From assembly GCF_007827695.1 (NCBI RefSeq), contig NZ_VITA01000008.1, forward strand, positions 178,491 through 242,490: 64,000 nt of DNA, given 5' to 3'. The notes below the pieces were generated by a model, which was given only the letters and a program-made list of their open reading frames with translations, had not been told where the DNA came from and made no database searches. Source of the DNA: Sinorhizobium medicae. Lineage in GTDB: Bacteria > Pseudomonadota > Alphaproteobacteria > Rhizobiales > Rhizobiaceae. A program made the position numbers and the translations under genes. Positions 10,855 to 22,902 of the stretch are shown here, piece by piece (position 1 is the first letter of the stretch; each line of letters opens with the position of its first letter).

Positions 10855-12252
10855 TTATTTGTAGCAGACGGCTTTCACCGCCTCGACGACTTCGGCGACG
10901 CTCGGCAATGCGAGCTTTTCAAGATTGGCCGCATAGGGCATCGGCACGTCCTTGCCGGCGATCGTCAGCACCGGTGCGTCGAGATAGTCGAAGGCCTGCT
11001 GCATCACCCGGGTTGCGATTTCGGTGCCGACGGAAGACTGCGGATAGCCCTCTTCGACCGTGACGAGGCGGCCGGTCTTCTTGACCGATTCGATGACGGT
11101 CGGCAGGTCCATCGGACGGATGGTGCGAAGATCGATGATCTCCACATCGATCCCCTGCGCCTCCAGTTCCGCCGCGGCCTTGATCGCATAGGTCATGCCG
11201 ATGCCGAAGGAGACGAGCGTCGCGTCCTTGCCGGCGCGATGGATGCGGGCCTTGCCGATCGGCAGCACGAAATCGTCGAGCTTCGGAACATCGAAGGACT
11301 GACCGTAAAGGATTTCGTTTTCGAGGAAGATAATCGGATTCGGATCCCGGATCGCGGCCTTGAGCAGGCCCTTGGCATCCGCGGCCGTATAGGGCATCAC
11401 CACCTTCAGCCCCGGAATATGGCTATACCAGGCGGCGTAGCACTGCGAGTGCTGCGCGGCGACGCGCGCGGCAGCGCCGCTCGGGCCGCGGAAGACGATC
11501 GGTGCACCCATCTGGCCGCCGGACATATACAGCGTCTTTGCGGCCGAATTGATGATCTGATCAATCGCCTGCATGGCGAAGTTGAAGGTCATGAATTCGA
11601 CGATCGGGCGCAGACCCGTCATCGCAGCACCGACGCCGACGCCGGCAAAGCCATGTTCCGTAATCGGCGTGTCGACGACGCGGCGGGCTCCGAATTCCTG
11701 CAAAAGGCCCTGCGTGATCTTGTAGGCGCCCTGGTATTCGGCGACCTCTTCGCCCATGACGAAGACATCGTCATTGGCGCGCATTTCTTCGGCCATCGCA
11801 TCGCGAAGCGCTTCGCGGACGGTCATCGTCACCATCTCGGTTCCGGCCGGAATTGCCGGATCGGAAGGAACGTCCGCCCTGGGCTGCGCCGCAACGGGCG
11901 CTGCAGAAGCGGCAGGCGCTTCAGGATCGCCCTGCTTCGGCGCTTCGGCTTTCGGAGCTTCCGCTTTCGGCGCCTCGGCCTTCGCGGTATCGATGTCGCT
12001 TGCGGCTTCGCCGTCCTGCAGCAATACGGCGATCGGCGTGTTCACCTTCACGCCTTCGGTGCCGGCCGCGATCAGCAGTTTGCCGATCGTCCCCTCGTCA
12101 ACGGCTTCCACTTCCATGGTCGCCTTGTCGGTTTCGATTTCGGCGATGACGTCGCCGGAGGAGACCTTGTCTCCCTCATTCTTCAGCCACTTGGAGAGCG
12201 TGCCTTCCTCCATGGTCGGGGAAAGGGCAGGCATCAGGATTTCTACAGGCAT
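10855..12252 (-). CDS. pdhB: Pyruvate dehydrogenase E1 beta with N-terminal lipoyl domain
   Basis: Beta subunit of the thiamin-diphosphate E1. Unlike enterobacterial or Gram-positive E1 beta, it begins with a lipoyl domain (1-80; [10 protein letters not shown] lysine) and an Ala/Pro/Glu/Lys linker with [12 protein letters not shown] repeats (about 90-140), before the transketolase-like body. This is the normal alphaproteobacterial form. The frame extends to 12273, but the ATG at 12252 starts [17 protein letters not shown] and has GGGAGG upstream. It follows pdhA by 17 bases. PDH genes of this type have been reported to be induced in S. meliloti symbiosis. Confidence 0.96.
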   Translation of the reverse strand: MPVEILMPALSPTMEEGTLSKWLKNEGDKVSSGDVIAEIETDKATMEVEAVDEGTIGKLLIAAGTEGVKVNTPIAVLLQDGEAASDIDTAKAEAPKAEAPKAEAPKQGDPEAPAASAAPVAAQPRADVPSDPAIPAGTEMVTMTVREALRDAMAEEMRANDDVFVMGEEVAEYQGAYKITQGLLQEFGARRVVDTPITEHGFAGVGVGAAMTGLRPIVEFMTFNFAMQAIDQIINSAAKTLYMSGGQMGAPIVFRGPSGAAARVAAQHSQCYAAWYSHIPGLKVVMPYTAADAKGLLKAAIRDPNPIIFLENEILYGQSFDVPKLDDFVLPIGKARIHRAGKDATLVSFGIGMTYAIKAAAELEAQGIDVEIIDLRTIRPMDLPTVIESVKKTGRLVTVEEGYPQSSVGTEIATRVMQQAFDYLDAPVLTIAGKDVPMPYAANLEKLALPSVAEVVEAVKAVCYK

Positions 12253-12269
12253 ATTTATCCCTCCCCGGA

Positions 12270-13316
12270 TCAAAGCAGGATATCGGTGTAGAGCTCGGAA
12301 ACATCCGGCTCCGGATCAGACTGGGCGAAATCGGCACTGTCCGCGACGATGTCGCGAACCTCCTTGTCGATCTGCTTCAGCTCATCCTCGGTGGCCCAGC
12401 CTTTATCCATGAGGCGGGCCTTCACCTGCTCGATCGGATCATGCTCCGAACGCATCTTCTGTACTTCGTCCTTCGAGCGATACTTCGCCGGATCGGACAT
12501 CGAATGGCCGCGGTAGCGGTAGGTCAGCATCTCAAGGATGATCGGCCCCTTGCCGGAACGGCAATGCTCCACCGCCTCGTCGGCTGCGGCCTTGACGGCG
12601 CGGACATCCATGCCGTCCACCTGATAGCCCGGAATGCCGAAGGATGCGCCGCGCTGGGAGAAGTCGGTCTGCGCCGAGGCACGCGACACGGAGGTACCCA
12701 TGGCATAGCGGTTGTTTTCGACGATGTAGATCACCGGCAATTTCCAGAGAGCGGCCATGTTGAAGCTCTCATAGACCTGGCCCTGATTGGCCGCACCGTC
12801 GCCGAAATAGGCGAGGCTGACATTGTCGTTGCCGCGATATCTGTTGGCGAAGGCAAGGCCGGTGCCGAGCGAAACCTGCGCACCGACGATGCCGTGACCG
12901 CCATAGAAGTGTTTTTCCTTGGAGAACATATGCATCGAGCCGCCCTTCCCCTTGGAAAGGCCGCCACGGCGACCGGTGAGCTCCGCCATCACGCCGCGCG
13001 CACTCATGCCGCAGGCGAGCATGTGGCCGTGGTCACGATAGCCGGTGATGACCTGATCGCCCTCTTTCAAGGCAAGCTGCATGCCGACGACGACGGCTTC
13101 CTGGCCGATATAGAGGTGACAGAAACCGCCGATGAACCCCATGCCATAAAGCTGGCCGGCCTTTTCCTCGAAACGCCGGATCAACAGCATTTCGCGGTAA
13201 GCCTTGAGATCGTCTTCCTTGGAGAACTCGGCGATCGTGCCGCCGGCAAAATCTTTCTTGACCGGCTTGGCAGCGGTTTTGCGGCTGGAAACGGACGCGG
13301 TTTTTCGCGGAGCCAT
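12270..13316 (-). CDS. pdhA: Pyruvate dehydrogenase E1 alpha
   Basis: Alpha subunit of E1, which decarboxylates pyruvate with thiamin diphosphate. The 348-residue protein has the ThDP motif starting [17 protein letters not shown] and ending ENN, the [11 protein letters not shown] phosphorylation-loop region, and a basic N-terminal extension. First gene of the PDH run; its promoter should lie in the 136-bp gap below ftsB, where there is a perfect 6+6 inverted repeat (13438-13456). Confidence 0.97.
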   Translation of the reverse strand: MAPRKTASVSSRKTAAKPVKKDFAGGTIAEFSKEDDLKAYREMLLIRRFEEKAGQLYGMGFIGGFCHLYIGQEAVVVGMQLALKEGDQVITGYRDHGHMLACGMSARGVMAELTGRRGGLSKGKGGSMHMFSKEKHFYGGHGIVGAQVSLGTGLAFANRYRGNDNVSLAYFGDGAANQGQVYESFNMAALWKLPVIYIVENNRYAMGTSVSRASAQTDFSQRGASFGIPGYQVDGMDVRAVKAAADEAVEHCRSGKGPIILEMLTYRYRGHSMSDPAKYRSKDEVQKMRSEHDPIEQVKARLMDKGWATEDELKQIDKEVRDIVADSADFAQSDPEPDVSELYTDILL

Positions 13317-13437
13317 TCGTTCCTCCCAATGGTTAGCCTTTGATCGCTACCATAGGGAAAGAAAAGCGCGGCAGCAATGCCATATTTGCATGGCTATTAT
13401 TCGCACCAAGCCACTGAAACGATTATTGTTTTTTAGT

Positions 13438-13456
13438 TTAACCTATTTCCGGTTAA
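13438..13456. promoter_or_regulatory. Inverted repeat in the pdhA promoter region
   Basis: TTAACC-N7-GGTTAA, perfect 6-base arms, overlapping the ftsB stop codon and about 120 bases before the pdhA ATG. It is a possible operator for the PDH operon; no cognate regulator can be named from sequence. Confidence 0.3.
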
Positions 13457-13773
13457 TGCGCAGGATGGTGGAAGATGACGATCTCGTCGCTGCGCGACAT
13501 GTTGAGCGCGAGCCGTGCCTTCTCATCGAGCATGTCTCTCTCCAACGAACCGTCGCTCATAAGCTCCACTTCCTTTTCGAGAGTCTTTCGCTGCTGTGTG
13601 AGATCCTCCAGTCGCGCCTGGCGCCCGGCGATTTGACGATCGAATTCCTTCGTAGCCTCCAGACCGTAGCCGCCATGGATCGAATGATAACCGAAATAGG
13701 AAAGGAAAGCGACCGCCAGCAACGGCACCACCAATCGCCCGAGTCTTCGCTTCTTGTGATGCCGTGTCCACAT
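13453..13773 (-). CDS. ftsB: Cell division protein FtsB (DivIC family)
   Basis: Small bitopic septum protein (106 residues) that works with FtsL and FtsQ. It has a basic cytoplasmic N-terminus (MWTRHHKKRRLG), one transmembrane helix (about 13-31) and a coiled coil (about 42-76: FDRQIAGRQARLEDLTQQ). The eno-ftsB-pdhA neighbourhood is standard in rhizobia. Its start codon directly touches a 13-bp stem-loop (13774-13813), leaving no free Shine-Dalgarno sequence. Call firm from length, topology and context. Confidence 0.92.
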   Translation of the reverse strand: MWTRHHKKRRLGRLVVPLLAVAFLSYFGYHSIHGGYGLEATKEFDRQIAGRQARLEDLTQQRKTLEKEVELMSDGSLERDMLDEKARLALNMSRSDEIVIFHHPAH

Positions 13774-13813
13774 CGCTCATGCCCTGGACCACACGGGATG
13801 CAGGGCATGAGCG
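13774..13813. promoter_or_regulatory. 13-bp stem-loop abutting the ftsB start codon
   Basis: CGCTCATGCCCTG and CAGGGCATGAGCG form a perfect 13-bp inverted repeat around a 14-base loop. In the minus-strand mRNA the last paired base is immediately before the ftsB ATG, so any ribosome binding site is inside the stem. No T-run follows, so it is not a normal terminator. Confidence 0.6.
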
Positions 13814-14005
13814 CCTGGATCCTGAGCGTGGCCGAATTTCCCTCTCGAAGGGGACGCGGGAAGACTCCGTACATGCTTTCCCGCATCCGCCCCATACGCT
13901 GTACGAAGGCCGAGGTTACAGTCGATTGATTAACCGACCGTTGACCATGCGTCTCGAGAAATGCGGAAGCCTCCGCAGAGAAGATGCGGGGCCATGGAGA
14001 GGCGC

Positions 14006-14112
14006 TTAGAGCAAATCCGGGAAAAGTGCGCACCGGTTTTCTGTCCGGAATTGCGGCAAGACAAAGGATTAGAGAGTTTCCGTGGTTCGGAGAAAGGCGG
14101 AAATTCTCTAAG
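14006..14112. repeat. Rhizobial intergenic palindromic element (RIME-like)
   Basis: Runs from TTAGAGCAAATCC to TTCTCTAAGC with the characteristic core GTGCGCACCGGTTTTCTGTC, an element seen many times in Rhizobiaceae intergenic regions. With the next repeat it fills the 450-bp gap between ftsB and the S74 lipoprotein, where no gene is supported. Confidence 0.65.
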
Positions 14113-14139
14113 CGAGCGGCGCGGCGCACTCTTCCACTC

Positions 14140-14178
14140 GTCATCCTCGGCATGGGGCCGTCCGAGCCGGAGGATGAC
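14140..14178. repeat. Short palindromic repeat (GTCATCCTCGG / CCGGAGGATGAC)
   Basis: Imperfect inverted repeat (arms about 11-12 bases, one mismatch) next to the RIME-like element; a common rhizobial interspersed palindrome. It lies about 50 bases beyond the end of the S74 lipoprotein gene on the minus strand and may act as its terminator or 3' stabiliser. Confidence 0.5.
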
Positions 14179-14225
14179 TTTCGGATCAGACAAGGCACGT
14201 GCACTTTGCCCGGTCATGGCAATCG

Positions 14226-15080
14226 TTACCGAGAGGCAAGTGCAAGCGACCGATGGTCCATACGCAATGCACGGCTGGATGGAACACCGGCCACCAGCCG
14301 TGACGTCCATTGCTCCAGGGACAGCATTTCGATGCCGAGCTTCGTATAGTTCACACGCATATAGCCGTCCGATCCGATCACGACAGCTTCAGGCATCACC
14401 TCGAGCACTTCCTGAGCCATGACACCGACAAAGACCTCGTCGCTCCACAGATAGCGGAAACGATAGACGCCGAGGCCGTTCGCCAGTTCCGCAAGCCGCG
14501 CGATGTCCCGCTTCAGCCGGCGGTCGCTTGCCTCGTTAGCGTCAGGTTCCGGGGCGTTGTCGTTGGTGTTCGTGTTCGTGTTCGTGTTGGTGGGCATGCT
14601 GGTATTGGTGTTGGTGTTGGTCGGATTATTAGTGTTGGTGTTGGTCGGGTTGTTGGTGTTGGTGTTGGTCGGGTTGTTGGTGTTGGTCGGAGTGTTCGTA
14701 TTGGTATTGACCGGGCTGCTGCTGTTGCTGTTGCTGACCGTAATCCTCTCCCCGTCCGCCCGGTTCGCGATGACCTGAGCAACCGCCGCAGGCACGCCGG
14801 CAGCAACACCGCTAGCAACTGCGCGCGCGACCGCAGATCCCATGCTGCCTTCGGAGCCCGAGGCGCTATGAACCAGCCGGGTCTTATTTCCAGCAAGCTC
14901 AAAGGTCTTCACCGCCGTCACCACCGGCGCCGTACCCTTGCCGTTGCCACCGACAGTGACCACGTCCTGCAGAACCACACCATTTTCCAGCCTGTACGGC
15001 TTCAGGACCATGGTTTCCGACGTTGCACAGCCACCCACTATGAAAGCGGCCGAAAGGCCGAAGTATTTCCCAATATGCAT
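14226..15080 (-). CDS. Lipoprotein with Asn/Thr repeat and C-terminal Peptidase_S74 (intramolecular chaperone) domain
   Basis: 284 residues from the ATG at 15080 (GGAG 7 bases upstream). Lipoprotein signal peptide with lipobox GGC (Cys18); a conserved N-domain (about 19-115); a low-complexity Asn-Thr-Pro region (125-173) built of NTNTNNPT units; then SDRRLKRDIARL at 185, matching the start of S74/ICE chaperone domains, through VNYTKLGIEM at about 252. Known S74 domains trimerise and self-cleave with a Ser-Lys dyad; here Ser185 and Lys190 have the spacing seen in the family. S74 domains are best known from phage tail spikes and eukaryotic MYRF; fusion to a bacterial lipoprotein is unusual. A decayed copy follows at 15.4-16.0 kb. 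Function unknown. Confidence 0.8.
   Translation of the reverse strand: MHIGKYFGLSAAFIVGGCATSETMVLKPYRLENGVVLQDVVTVGGNGKGTAPVVTAVKTFELAGNKTRLVHSASGSEGSMGSAVARAVASGVAAGVPAAVAQVIANRADGERITVSNSNSSSPVNTNTNTPTNTNNPTNTNTNNPTNTNTNNPTNTNTNTSMPTNTNTNTNTNDNAPEPDANEASDRRLKRDIARLAELANGLGVYRFRYLWSDEVFVGVMAQEVLEVMPEAVVIGSDGYMRVNYTKLGIEMLSLEQWTSRLVAGVPSSRALRMDHRSLALASR
14562..14708. repeat. 24-bp minisatellite coding for NTNTNNPT units
   Basis: In-frame tandem array inside the S74 lipoprotein gene (codons 125-173). Units of 24 bases code NTNTNNPT, with imperfect units at both ends. Whole-codon periodicity means copy-number change would keep the frame. The decayed neighbour keeps only a trace (PTNTNTNNND). 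Confidence 0.8.
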
Positions 15081-15429
15081 GCATTCTCCAATCGTGCGTG
15101 AGATTCCCGCGAATCGACTTGTGGAGGTTGCACAAGTCACTGCTTATACGAGAATAAGCTCCTGCCTACGGGTGACACGCTTCGCCTTACGGCCGAGAGA
15201 ACCGCTAGGCGCATTGGTGATCCGTGCTCCGATAGTGAAGTGGCTCAAGTGAACGCCTACGAACACCGGCTGCCCGCATAGTTCCTGCGCATTTTTTCGT
15301 AGAACTGTCCTATGCCCGTGTGCTCGAACGAGCGGTCAAGCGATGGCCAACCGCAAGCGATCTACCGTCCGGGCGCAACGCATGCGTTGACGAAGCACCA
15401 GTCGCAAGACGTGAGAACCACTGTCCCGG
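15081..15429. other. Intergenic region between the two S74 lipoprotein copies
   Basis: No gene is supported. On the minus strand it ends with a promoter-like CGTATAA near 15151 upstream of the intact copy; a similar CGTATAA stands at about the same distance upstream of the decayed copy, consistent with a tandem duplication that included the promoter. Confidence 0.5.
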
Positions 15430-16049
15430 GGACAGCATTTCGCTGCCGGTCTCCTATAGATCACGCGTATAAAGCCGTCCTGCCCTGTCACGACGGCCTC
15501 GGGCCTCACCCCAAGCGCTTCCTGAACTACGACACCGACAAAGACGTCGTCGCTCCACAGATAGCGGAAACGATAGACCCCGAGGCCGTTCGCCAGTTCC
15601 GCAAGCCGCGCGATGTCCCGCTTCAGCCGGCGGTCGCGTGCCGTTAGGCCGGTGGGGGCTGTGGGGGTGCTTCGGTAGAGGTTTCGGAGTGGTCGTTGTT
15701 GTTCGTGTTCGTGTTCGTCGGCGAGGAGTTGCCGGTGTCCGTCTGCGAGAAACCGTCGGTGTCGGATTGGGTGCTGCTACTGGTTCTCGTGCCGTTGCGG
15801 CCATCATGATCCGTAGAGGCAGCCACATCCGTCCTGTGATCGGAATTCGAGGTTTTGGCAATCCGCGCCTGCCTCCGCGTTGAGCCGGAAGTCTCGGGCG
15901 CCCCACACTCATCATTGCCGCGAACGGCAACAGTCTGCACGACTGTACTCCTCGAAATCACGCAAGACCTCGAGATCACCATTTCAGAGGTACCGCAGCC
16001 ACTCACAACGGCCACCAATTATAGCCCAATAAACTTCCGAACATCCATG
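15430..16049 (-). pseudogene. Decayed tandem copy of the S74 lipoprotein gene
   Basis: Aligns with the intact neighbour over most of its length. It starts MDVRKFIGL at 16049 but has an in-frame TAA inside the signal peptide; the lipobox segment follows (VVSGCGTSEMV). The N-part frame stops (TAA) after ETSTEAPPQPPPA at 15644, whereas the S74 segment (RDRRLKRDIARL) is in another frame, and a further 1-base indel occurs near 15450. The cleavage Ser is replaced (TARDRRLK against EASDRRLK). An internal restart at 15.97 kb would lack a signal peptide. Taken together, it is non-functional as the original protein. Confidence 0.75.
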
Positions 16050-16248
16050 CATGCACCCTCCAGATCGCTGCCTGCTGGACAGTTGCATGAAACGCTGATT
16101 ATACGTCCGCTATTCGGGGACCGGAGAACCTGCCCCGTTCATTCAAAATTGCTCGATCGAGCTTTGTCTGGCACGGTGCTGGCAAAACGGCGGAGCCGAT
16201 GCCGAAGCGTCGCTTGCCCCCTGCGCTTGCGGGGAACAGATGTTGCGA

Positions 16249-16280
16249 GGCGGACGAGGGGCGATTTCGCCCCCCGCCTG
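16249..16280 (-). terminator. Stem-loop downstream of eno
   Basis: AGGCGG...GGGGCGA / TCGCCCC...CCGCCT hairpin starting 9 bases after the eno stop. No clear T-run follows on the minus strand, so it may be a 3' stabiliser or a Rho-assisted end. Confidence 0.4.
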
Positions 16281-16288
16281 TTAAACGA

Positions 16289-17602
<1,314 letters not shown>

Positions 17603-17675
17603 TTAATTCACGGCCTCGAAATTACAATGGCGCCGGCCCGCATCATGAAAAATTCACACGCGGCGCGGTCCGCGC

Positions 17676-18521
17676 TCACCCTTTGGCGATCGCGTCAAAG
17701 GCAAGCAGTTTCTCCAGCAGCCGCGGCATGTCCTTCAGCGGCACCATGTTCGGACCGTCCGAGGGAGCGTTGTCGGGATCCTCGTGGGTCTCAACGAAGA
17801 CCCCGGCGACGCCGACGGCCACCGCCGCACGCGCCAGCGTTTCGACGAACTCGCGCTGGCCACCGGAAGAACCGCCCTGGCCGCCTGGCTGCTGCACGGA
17901 ATGCGTCGCATCGAAGACCACGGGAGCGCCGAGTGCCGCCATGATCGGCAGCGAGCGCATGTCGGAGACCAGCGTATTATAGCCGAAGGAGGCGCCGCGT
18001 TCGCAGAGGAGCACATTGGGATTGCCACTCTGCGTAAATTTGGCGAGCACGTTCTTCATGTCCCAGGGGGCGAGAAACTGGCCCTTCTTGACGTTGATCG
18101 CGCGCCCCGTCTTCGCGGCAGCGACGAGAAGGTCAGTCTGGCGCGACAGAAAGGCGGGGATCTGCAGGATGTCCACCGTCTCGGCGACCAGCGCGCATTG
18201 CTCTTCCGTATGGATATCGGTCAGGACCGGGAAGCCGAATTCACGCTTGAGGTCGGCAAAGACTTCCATCGCATTGTCGAGCCCGATGCCGCGCTTTCCG
18301 GAGAGGGACGTGCGGTTCGCCTTGTCGAAAGAGGACTTGTAGACGAGGCCGATCCCGAGCGATCTACAGAGCTCGACAAGCTTTCCCGCAATCGTGAAGG
18401 CGTGTTCGCGGCTTTCCATCTGGCAGGGTCCGGCGATAAGCGTCAGCCGCTCCTTCTGCGAGAACACCACCTGGCCGGCACCTTCGCCGACGACCACTCT
18501 CGAATTGGTTTCCATCTTCAT
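17676..18521 (-). CDS. kdsA: KDO-8-phosphate synthase
   Basis: Condenses phosphoenolpyruvate with arabinose-5-phosphate for lipopolysaccharide KDO. The 281-residue class I DAHP-synthase-fold protein has [21 protein letters not shown] and the [12 protein letters not shown] segment. Its ATG overlaps the stop of the VOC gene by 4 bases. Enolase just downstream makes its phosphoenolpyruvate substrate. Confidence 0.97.
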   Translation of the reverse strand: MKMETNSRVVVGEGAGQVVFSQKERLTLIAGPCQMESREHAFTIAGKLVELCRSLGIGLVYKSSFDKANRTSLSGKRGIGLDNAMEVFADLKREFGFPVLTDIHTEEQCALVAETVDILQIPAFLSRQTDLLVAAAKTGRAINVKKGQFLAPWDMKNVLAKFTQSGNPNVLLCERGASFGYNTLVSDMRSLPIMAALGAPVVFDATHSVQQPGGQGGSSGGQREFVETLARAAVAVGVAGVFVETHEDPDNAPSDGPNMVPLKDMPRLLEKLLAFDAIAKG

Positions 18522-19408
18522 ACTCCAAAGGCGAAAGTTACACCCTGCCCCGGCGCTTCCGGAACGATGAGGCGTCCGCCCATCTCTGCGAATTCGATAT
18601 CATTCTGCGCGAAAAGCGCGCGTGTGGCTTCCAGATCGCCCACACGGAAAACCACGGCACGCCCGCGCAAGCCCCGTTCCGCACCCTCGACCGCGTGACC
18701 GAAGAATGCCTCGACACCTGCCGGCGTCAATACTGTAATCTTGGCGCTGCCTGCCTGAATGTCCATGCCGAATGAATGGGCCGACACCTCGCGCTCGTCC
18801 ACCGCTTCCTGCAGCAGATACTGGAAATCCGTCGGGTTCTGTTCCGAAAGAACGACCTCGGCGATGCCCAGCACGCCGTTCTCGTGGTGGTGAAGCGCGC
18901 TGCTGTCGACCGGCAGAGCACGCAGGCGCTGGCAAGTAAAAAGAAAAAGATCCGGGGAGCGCAGGTCCGCTGCAAAAGCAAGCCTGAAGGAACCGAGCGC
19001 TTCGCGCCCGTCCGGCAGGCGCATTGGCCGGGAGAATTCAAGCATTTCACCGCCGGAGATACCGCGAGCGCGGAAACGGATGTGATCTTCGGCCGCGTCC
19101 GGAGTCCCGAGCACCACGGCGGACAGACCCTCCTGCCCGCGCCGGAACCGGAACGCCTGGTCACGTGCGACGAAAGTGTTGCCGTCGAGCGCCGCTGCCT
19201 CGCATTCCTCCCGCAAAGCGACGGCGAGCGGCTCCAGATAGGTACCGTCCGAGAAGAAGACGCAGGCATTTGCCGTGCCGAAGGGATGGCGCGCTTCATC
19301 GGCAACGATGAAGCCGAGATCCGCAAGACGCTGCCTTGTCCGCGCGAGATCGCCCACCGGCAGCACGAGATGATCGAGCGGGCGGGCGGTTCGCTTGGTT
19401 TGGCTCAT
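18518..19408 (-). CDS. VOC-superfamily (glyoxalase_3-like) protein
   Basis: 296 residues with an N-terminal glyoxalase-like domain ([23 protein letters not shown], quoted in part: metal-ligand His in LDHLVLPV) and a second weaker domain in the C-terminal half. Members of this group are annotated only as VOC proteins; the substrate is unknown. It overlaps kdsA by 4 bases, so it is translationally coupled to a KDO enzyme, and lies 134 bases after pyrG. Confidence 0.85.
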   Translation of the reverse strand: MSQTKRTARPLDHLVLPVGDLARTRQRLADLGFIVADEARHPFGTANACVFFSDGTYLEPLAVALREECEAAALDGNTFVARDQAFRFRRGQEGLSAVVLGTPDAAEDHIRFRARGISGGEMLEFSRPMRLPDGREALGSFRLAFAADLRSPDLFLFTCQRLRALPVDSSALHHHENGVLGIAEVVLSEQNPTDFQYLLQEAVDEREVSAHSFGMDIQAGSAKITVLTPAGVEAFFGHAVEGAERGLRGRAVVFRVGDLEATRALFAQNDIEFAEMGGRLIVPEAPGQGVTFAFGV

Positions 19409-19542
19409 GGCGGTTTCCCTGATGACCGATTTGCCGCTGTTTGCAACTTTTGCCCGCCGATTGCAAGCGGGCTCCGGCCGATGGGCGTCGCCGGCCGTCG
19501 TCGTGGCAGGGAGCCCGCCCCGCCCCGCCGTCGACGGCAGCT

Positions 19543-21225
<1,683 letters not shown>

Positions 21226-21260
21226 TTAGAATTTTCCGTGCGGAATGGCAGATTTCACAC

Positions 21261-21293
21261 AAAATAAAACCGGCGGATGAAGCCATCCGCCGG
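21261..21293 (-). terminator. Rho-independent terminator of secG
   Basis: Perfect 10-bp stem CCGGCGGATG / CATCCGCCGG with a 4-base loop, followed on the minus strand by TTTTATTTT. It starts about 20 bases after the secG stop. Confidence 0.9.
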
Positions 21294-21314
21294 GAGATCT
21301 TTTCGTTTGCAGCG

Positions 21315-21785
21315 TTACTGGCCGCTCGGGACTTGCGATCCCGTATTGCCGTTGGTGCCGCTGGCCGGGGCTGCCGGCGCGGCACCTGCCGGTGCCTGGG
21401 GCGCCGGAGCACCACCTGCCGGAGCGGCGTTGTTGGCCCCGTTTGCGGGACCCGGAGCCTCGGTATTTCCGCCGGCCGGCGCCGGCTGACCGCCACCGAG
21501 CGAGTCCAAGACGCCGCCGCTCGAACTCGTCCCCGGAATCCGGTCGAGAATATCGGTGGCCTGCGGCTCGTAGCGGGACAGAATGCCCATCGCGAGCGCC
21601 AGGGCGAAGAAAAGGAACGCCAGAACCGCCGTCGTTCGGGTGAGCGCGTTGGCCGTGCCGCGCGCGGACATGAACCCCGAGCCGCCGCCGATCCCGAGAC
21701 CGCCGCCTTCGGAACGCTGAATCAGAACGACGCCGATCAGGGCGACGACCACCATGAGATAGATGACGAGTAGTATGGTCTGCAT
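21315..21785 (-). CDS. secG: Protein-export membrane protein SecG
   Basis: Auxiliary subunit of the SecYEG translocon. From the ATG at 21785 (MQTILLVIYLMVV; GGAAGC upstream) it has 156 residues: two transmembrane helices (about 1-22 and 54-75) flanking the conserved loop QRSEGGGLGIGGGSGFMS, then a long Ala/Pro/Gly/Asn-rich cytoplasmic tail (about 95-156) usual in rhizobia but absent from E. coli SecG. An upstream Met at 21815 is less likely. It follows tpiA, as in many alphaproteobacteria. Confidence 0.94.
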   Translation of the reverse strand: MQTILLVIYLMVVVALIGVVLIQRSEGGGLGIGGGSGFMSARGTANALTRTTAVLAFLFFALALAMGILSRYEPQATDILDRIPGTSSSGGVLDSLGGGQPAPAGGNTEAPGPANGANNAAPAGGAPAPQAPAGAAPAAPASGTNGNTGSQVPSGQ

Positions 21786-21907
21786 CAGCTTCCAGTCCTG
21801 CCCTCTGCGGGGCATACGAATCGAACGACGCCGGCCTCATCGTGGAGCCGCGTCAAATTTGGCGCCTCTTTATACCAAGCCGCCAGCTATTCCAAGTCCC
21901 GCGGCAA

Positions 21908-22678
21908 TCAGGCGGTCAATTCTTCATAGGCCCTGTAGATGGCGAGGAAATCATCCGCTTTCAAGCTCGCGCCGCCGATCAGGGCGCCGTCGACATTGGT
22001 GACCCCCATGAGTTCCCTGGCATTCGAGGGTTTGACGGACCCTCCATAGAGAATCCGCATCTTGCTGCCTTCCGCGCCGAAGCGCGCCACGAGTTCGCGG
22101 CGCATGAAGGCATGGGCCTCCTCGACGTCGGATGCAGTGGGCGTGAGACCGGTGCCGATCGCCCAGACGGGCTCATATGCGATTACCGTGTTTTCGGCCG
22201 TCGCCTGATCCGGGAGGCTTCCGGCGAGCTGGCGCTTCAGAATATCGAGCGTCCGGCCCTCCTTGCGCTCCCCTTCCGTCTCGCCGATGCATACGATGGC
22301 GACCAGACCGGCGCCGTGCGCGGCTTCGGTCTTGGCGCAAACCAGGGCGTCTCCCTCCCCATGATCGCTGCGCCGCTCTGAATGGCCGACGATCACGTGG
22401 GTCCCGAAGCAATCCGCGATCATTTCGGCAGAGACTTCGCCGGTATGGGCTCCCGACGGTTTCTGATGGCAGTCCTGCGCGCCGATCAACAACGGGCTGT
22501 CGTCGCAAAGCGCCGTCGCGACGTAGAGCAAGGTTGCCGGCGGGCAGATAAGGGCGTCCACCCTCGCGGAAAGACCGCCTTTCACGCCCTCGGCGATTGC
22601 CTTGATCTGGTCCAGGGACGCACGCGTTCCATTCATCTTCCAATTGCCGGCGACGAGCGGGCGGATATCGGGCGTCAT
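21908..22678 (-). CDS. tpiA: Triosephosphate isomerase
   Basis: Interconverts dihydroxyacetone phosphate and glyceraldehyde-3-phosphate. The 256-residue TIM barrel has AGNWKMNG (substrate Lys), the catalytic His in IVGHSERR, and the catalytic Glu in [11 protein letters not shown]. The 224-bp region upstream contains divergent promoters for tpiA and the cytochrome b561 gene. Confidence 0.97.
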   Translation of the reverse strand: MTPDIRPLVAGNWKMNGTRASLDQIKAIAEGVKGGLSARVDALICPPATLLYVATALCDDSPLLIGAQDCHQKPSGAHTGEVSAEMIADCFGTHVIVGHSERRSDHGEGDALVCAKTEAAHGAGLVAIVCIGETEGERKEGRTLDILKRQLAGSLPDQATAENTVIAYEPVWAIGTGLTPTASDVEEAHAFMRRELVARFGAEGSKMRILYGGSVKPSNARELMGVTNVDGALIGGASLKADDFLAIYRAYEELTA

Positions 22679-22902
22679 GAGAACTCCTCCAGATCAGGTC
22701 ACTTCGTCTTGGCAAGCGGCGTAGCAAATCGCTCGCGTAAAAAAAAGCACCTGATCGGATTATTCCGGCCTCGGCGGCGCAGCGCTAGGCGTGCAGCGAC
22801 GAAATCGTCGGATGGAAGCGAATAAAACCGCAGCTGCCGGCGTCTTATCCGGAGAACGTCAACCGAGAAGTTGATGAATGCGCCGGGGCGCCGGAGTCTG
22901 CC

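Noticed and set aside
13930..14310. Possible 126-residue protein between ftsB and the S74 lipoprotein
   Set aside because: It runs through the RIME-like palindromic element and its text matches translated repeats rather than a gene.
14310..15101. Plus-strand ORFs rich in Val and Gly opposite the Asn/Thr repeat
   Set aside because: Low-complexity antisense reading of the NTNTNNPT minisatellite.
15644..16018. Possible 124-residue intact gene starting at an internal GTG
   Set aside because: It aligns with the N-part of the S74 lipoprotein after an in-frame stop and has no signal peptide, so it is part of the decayed copy.
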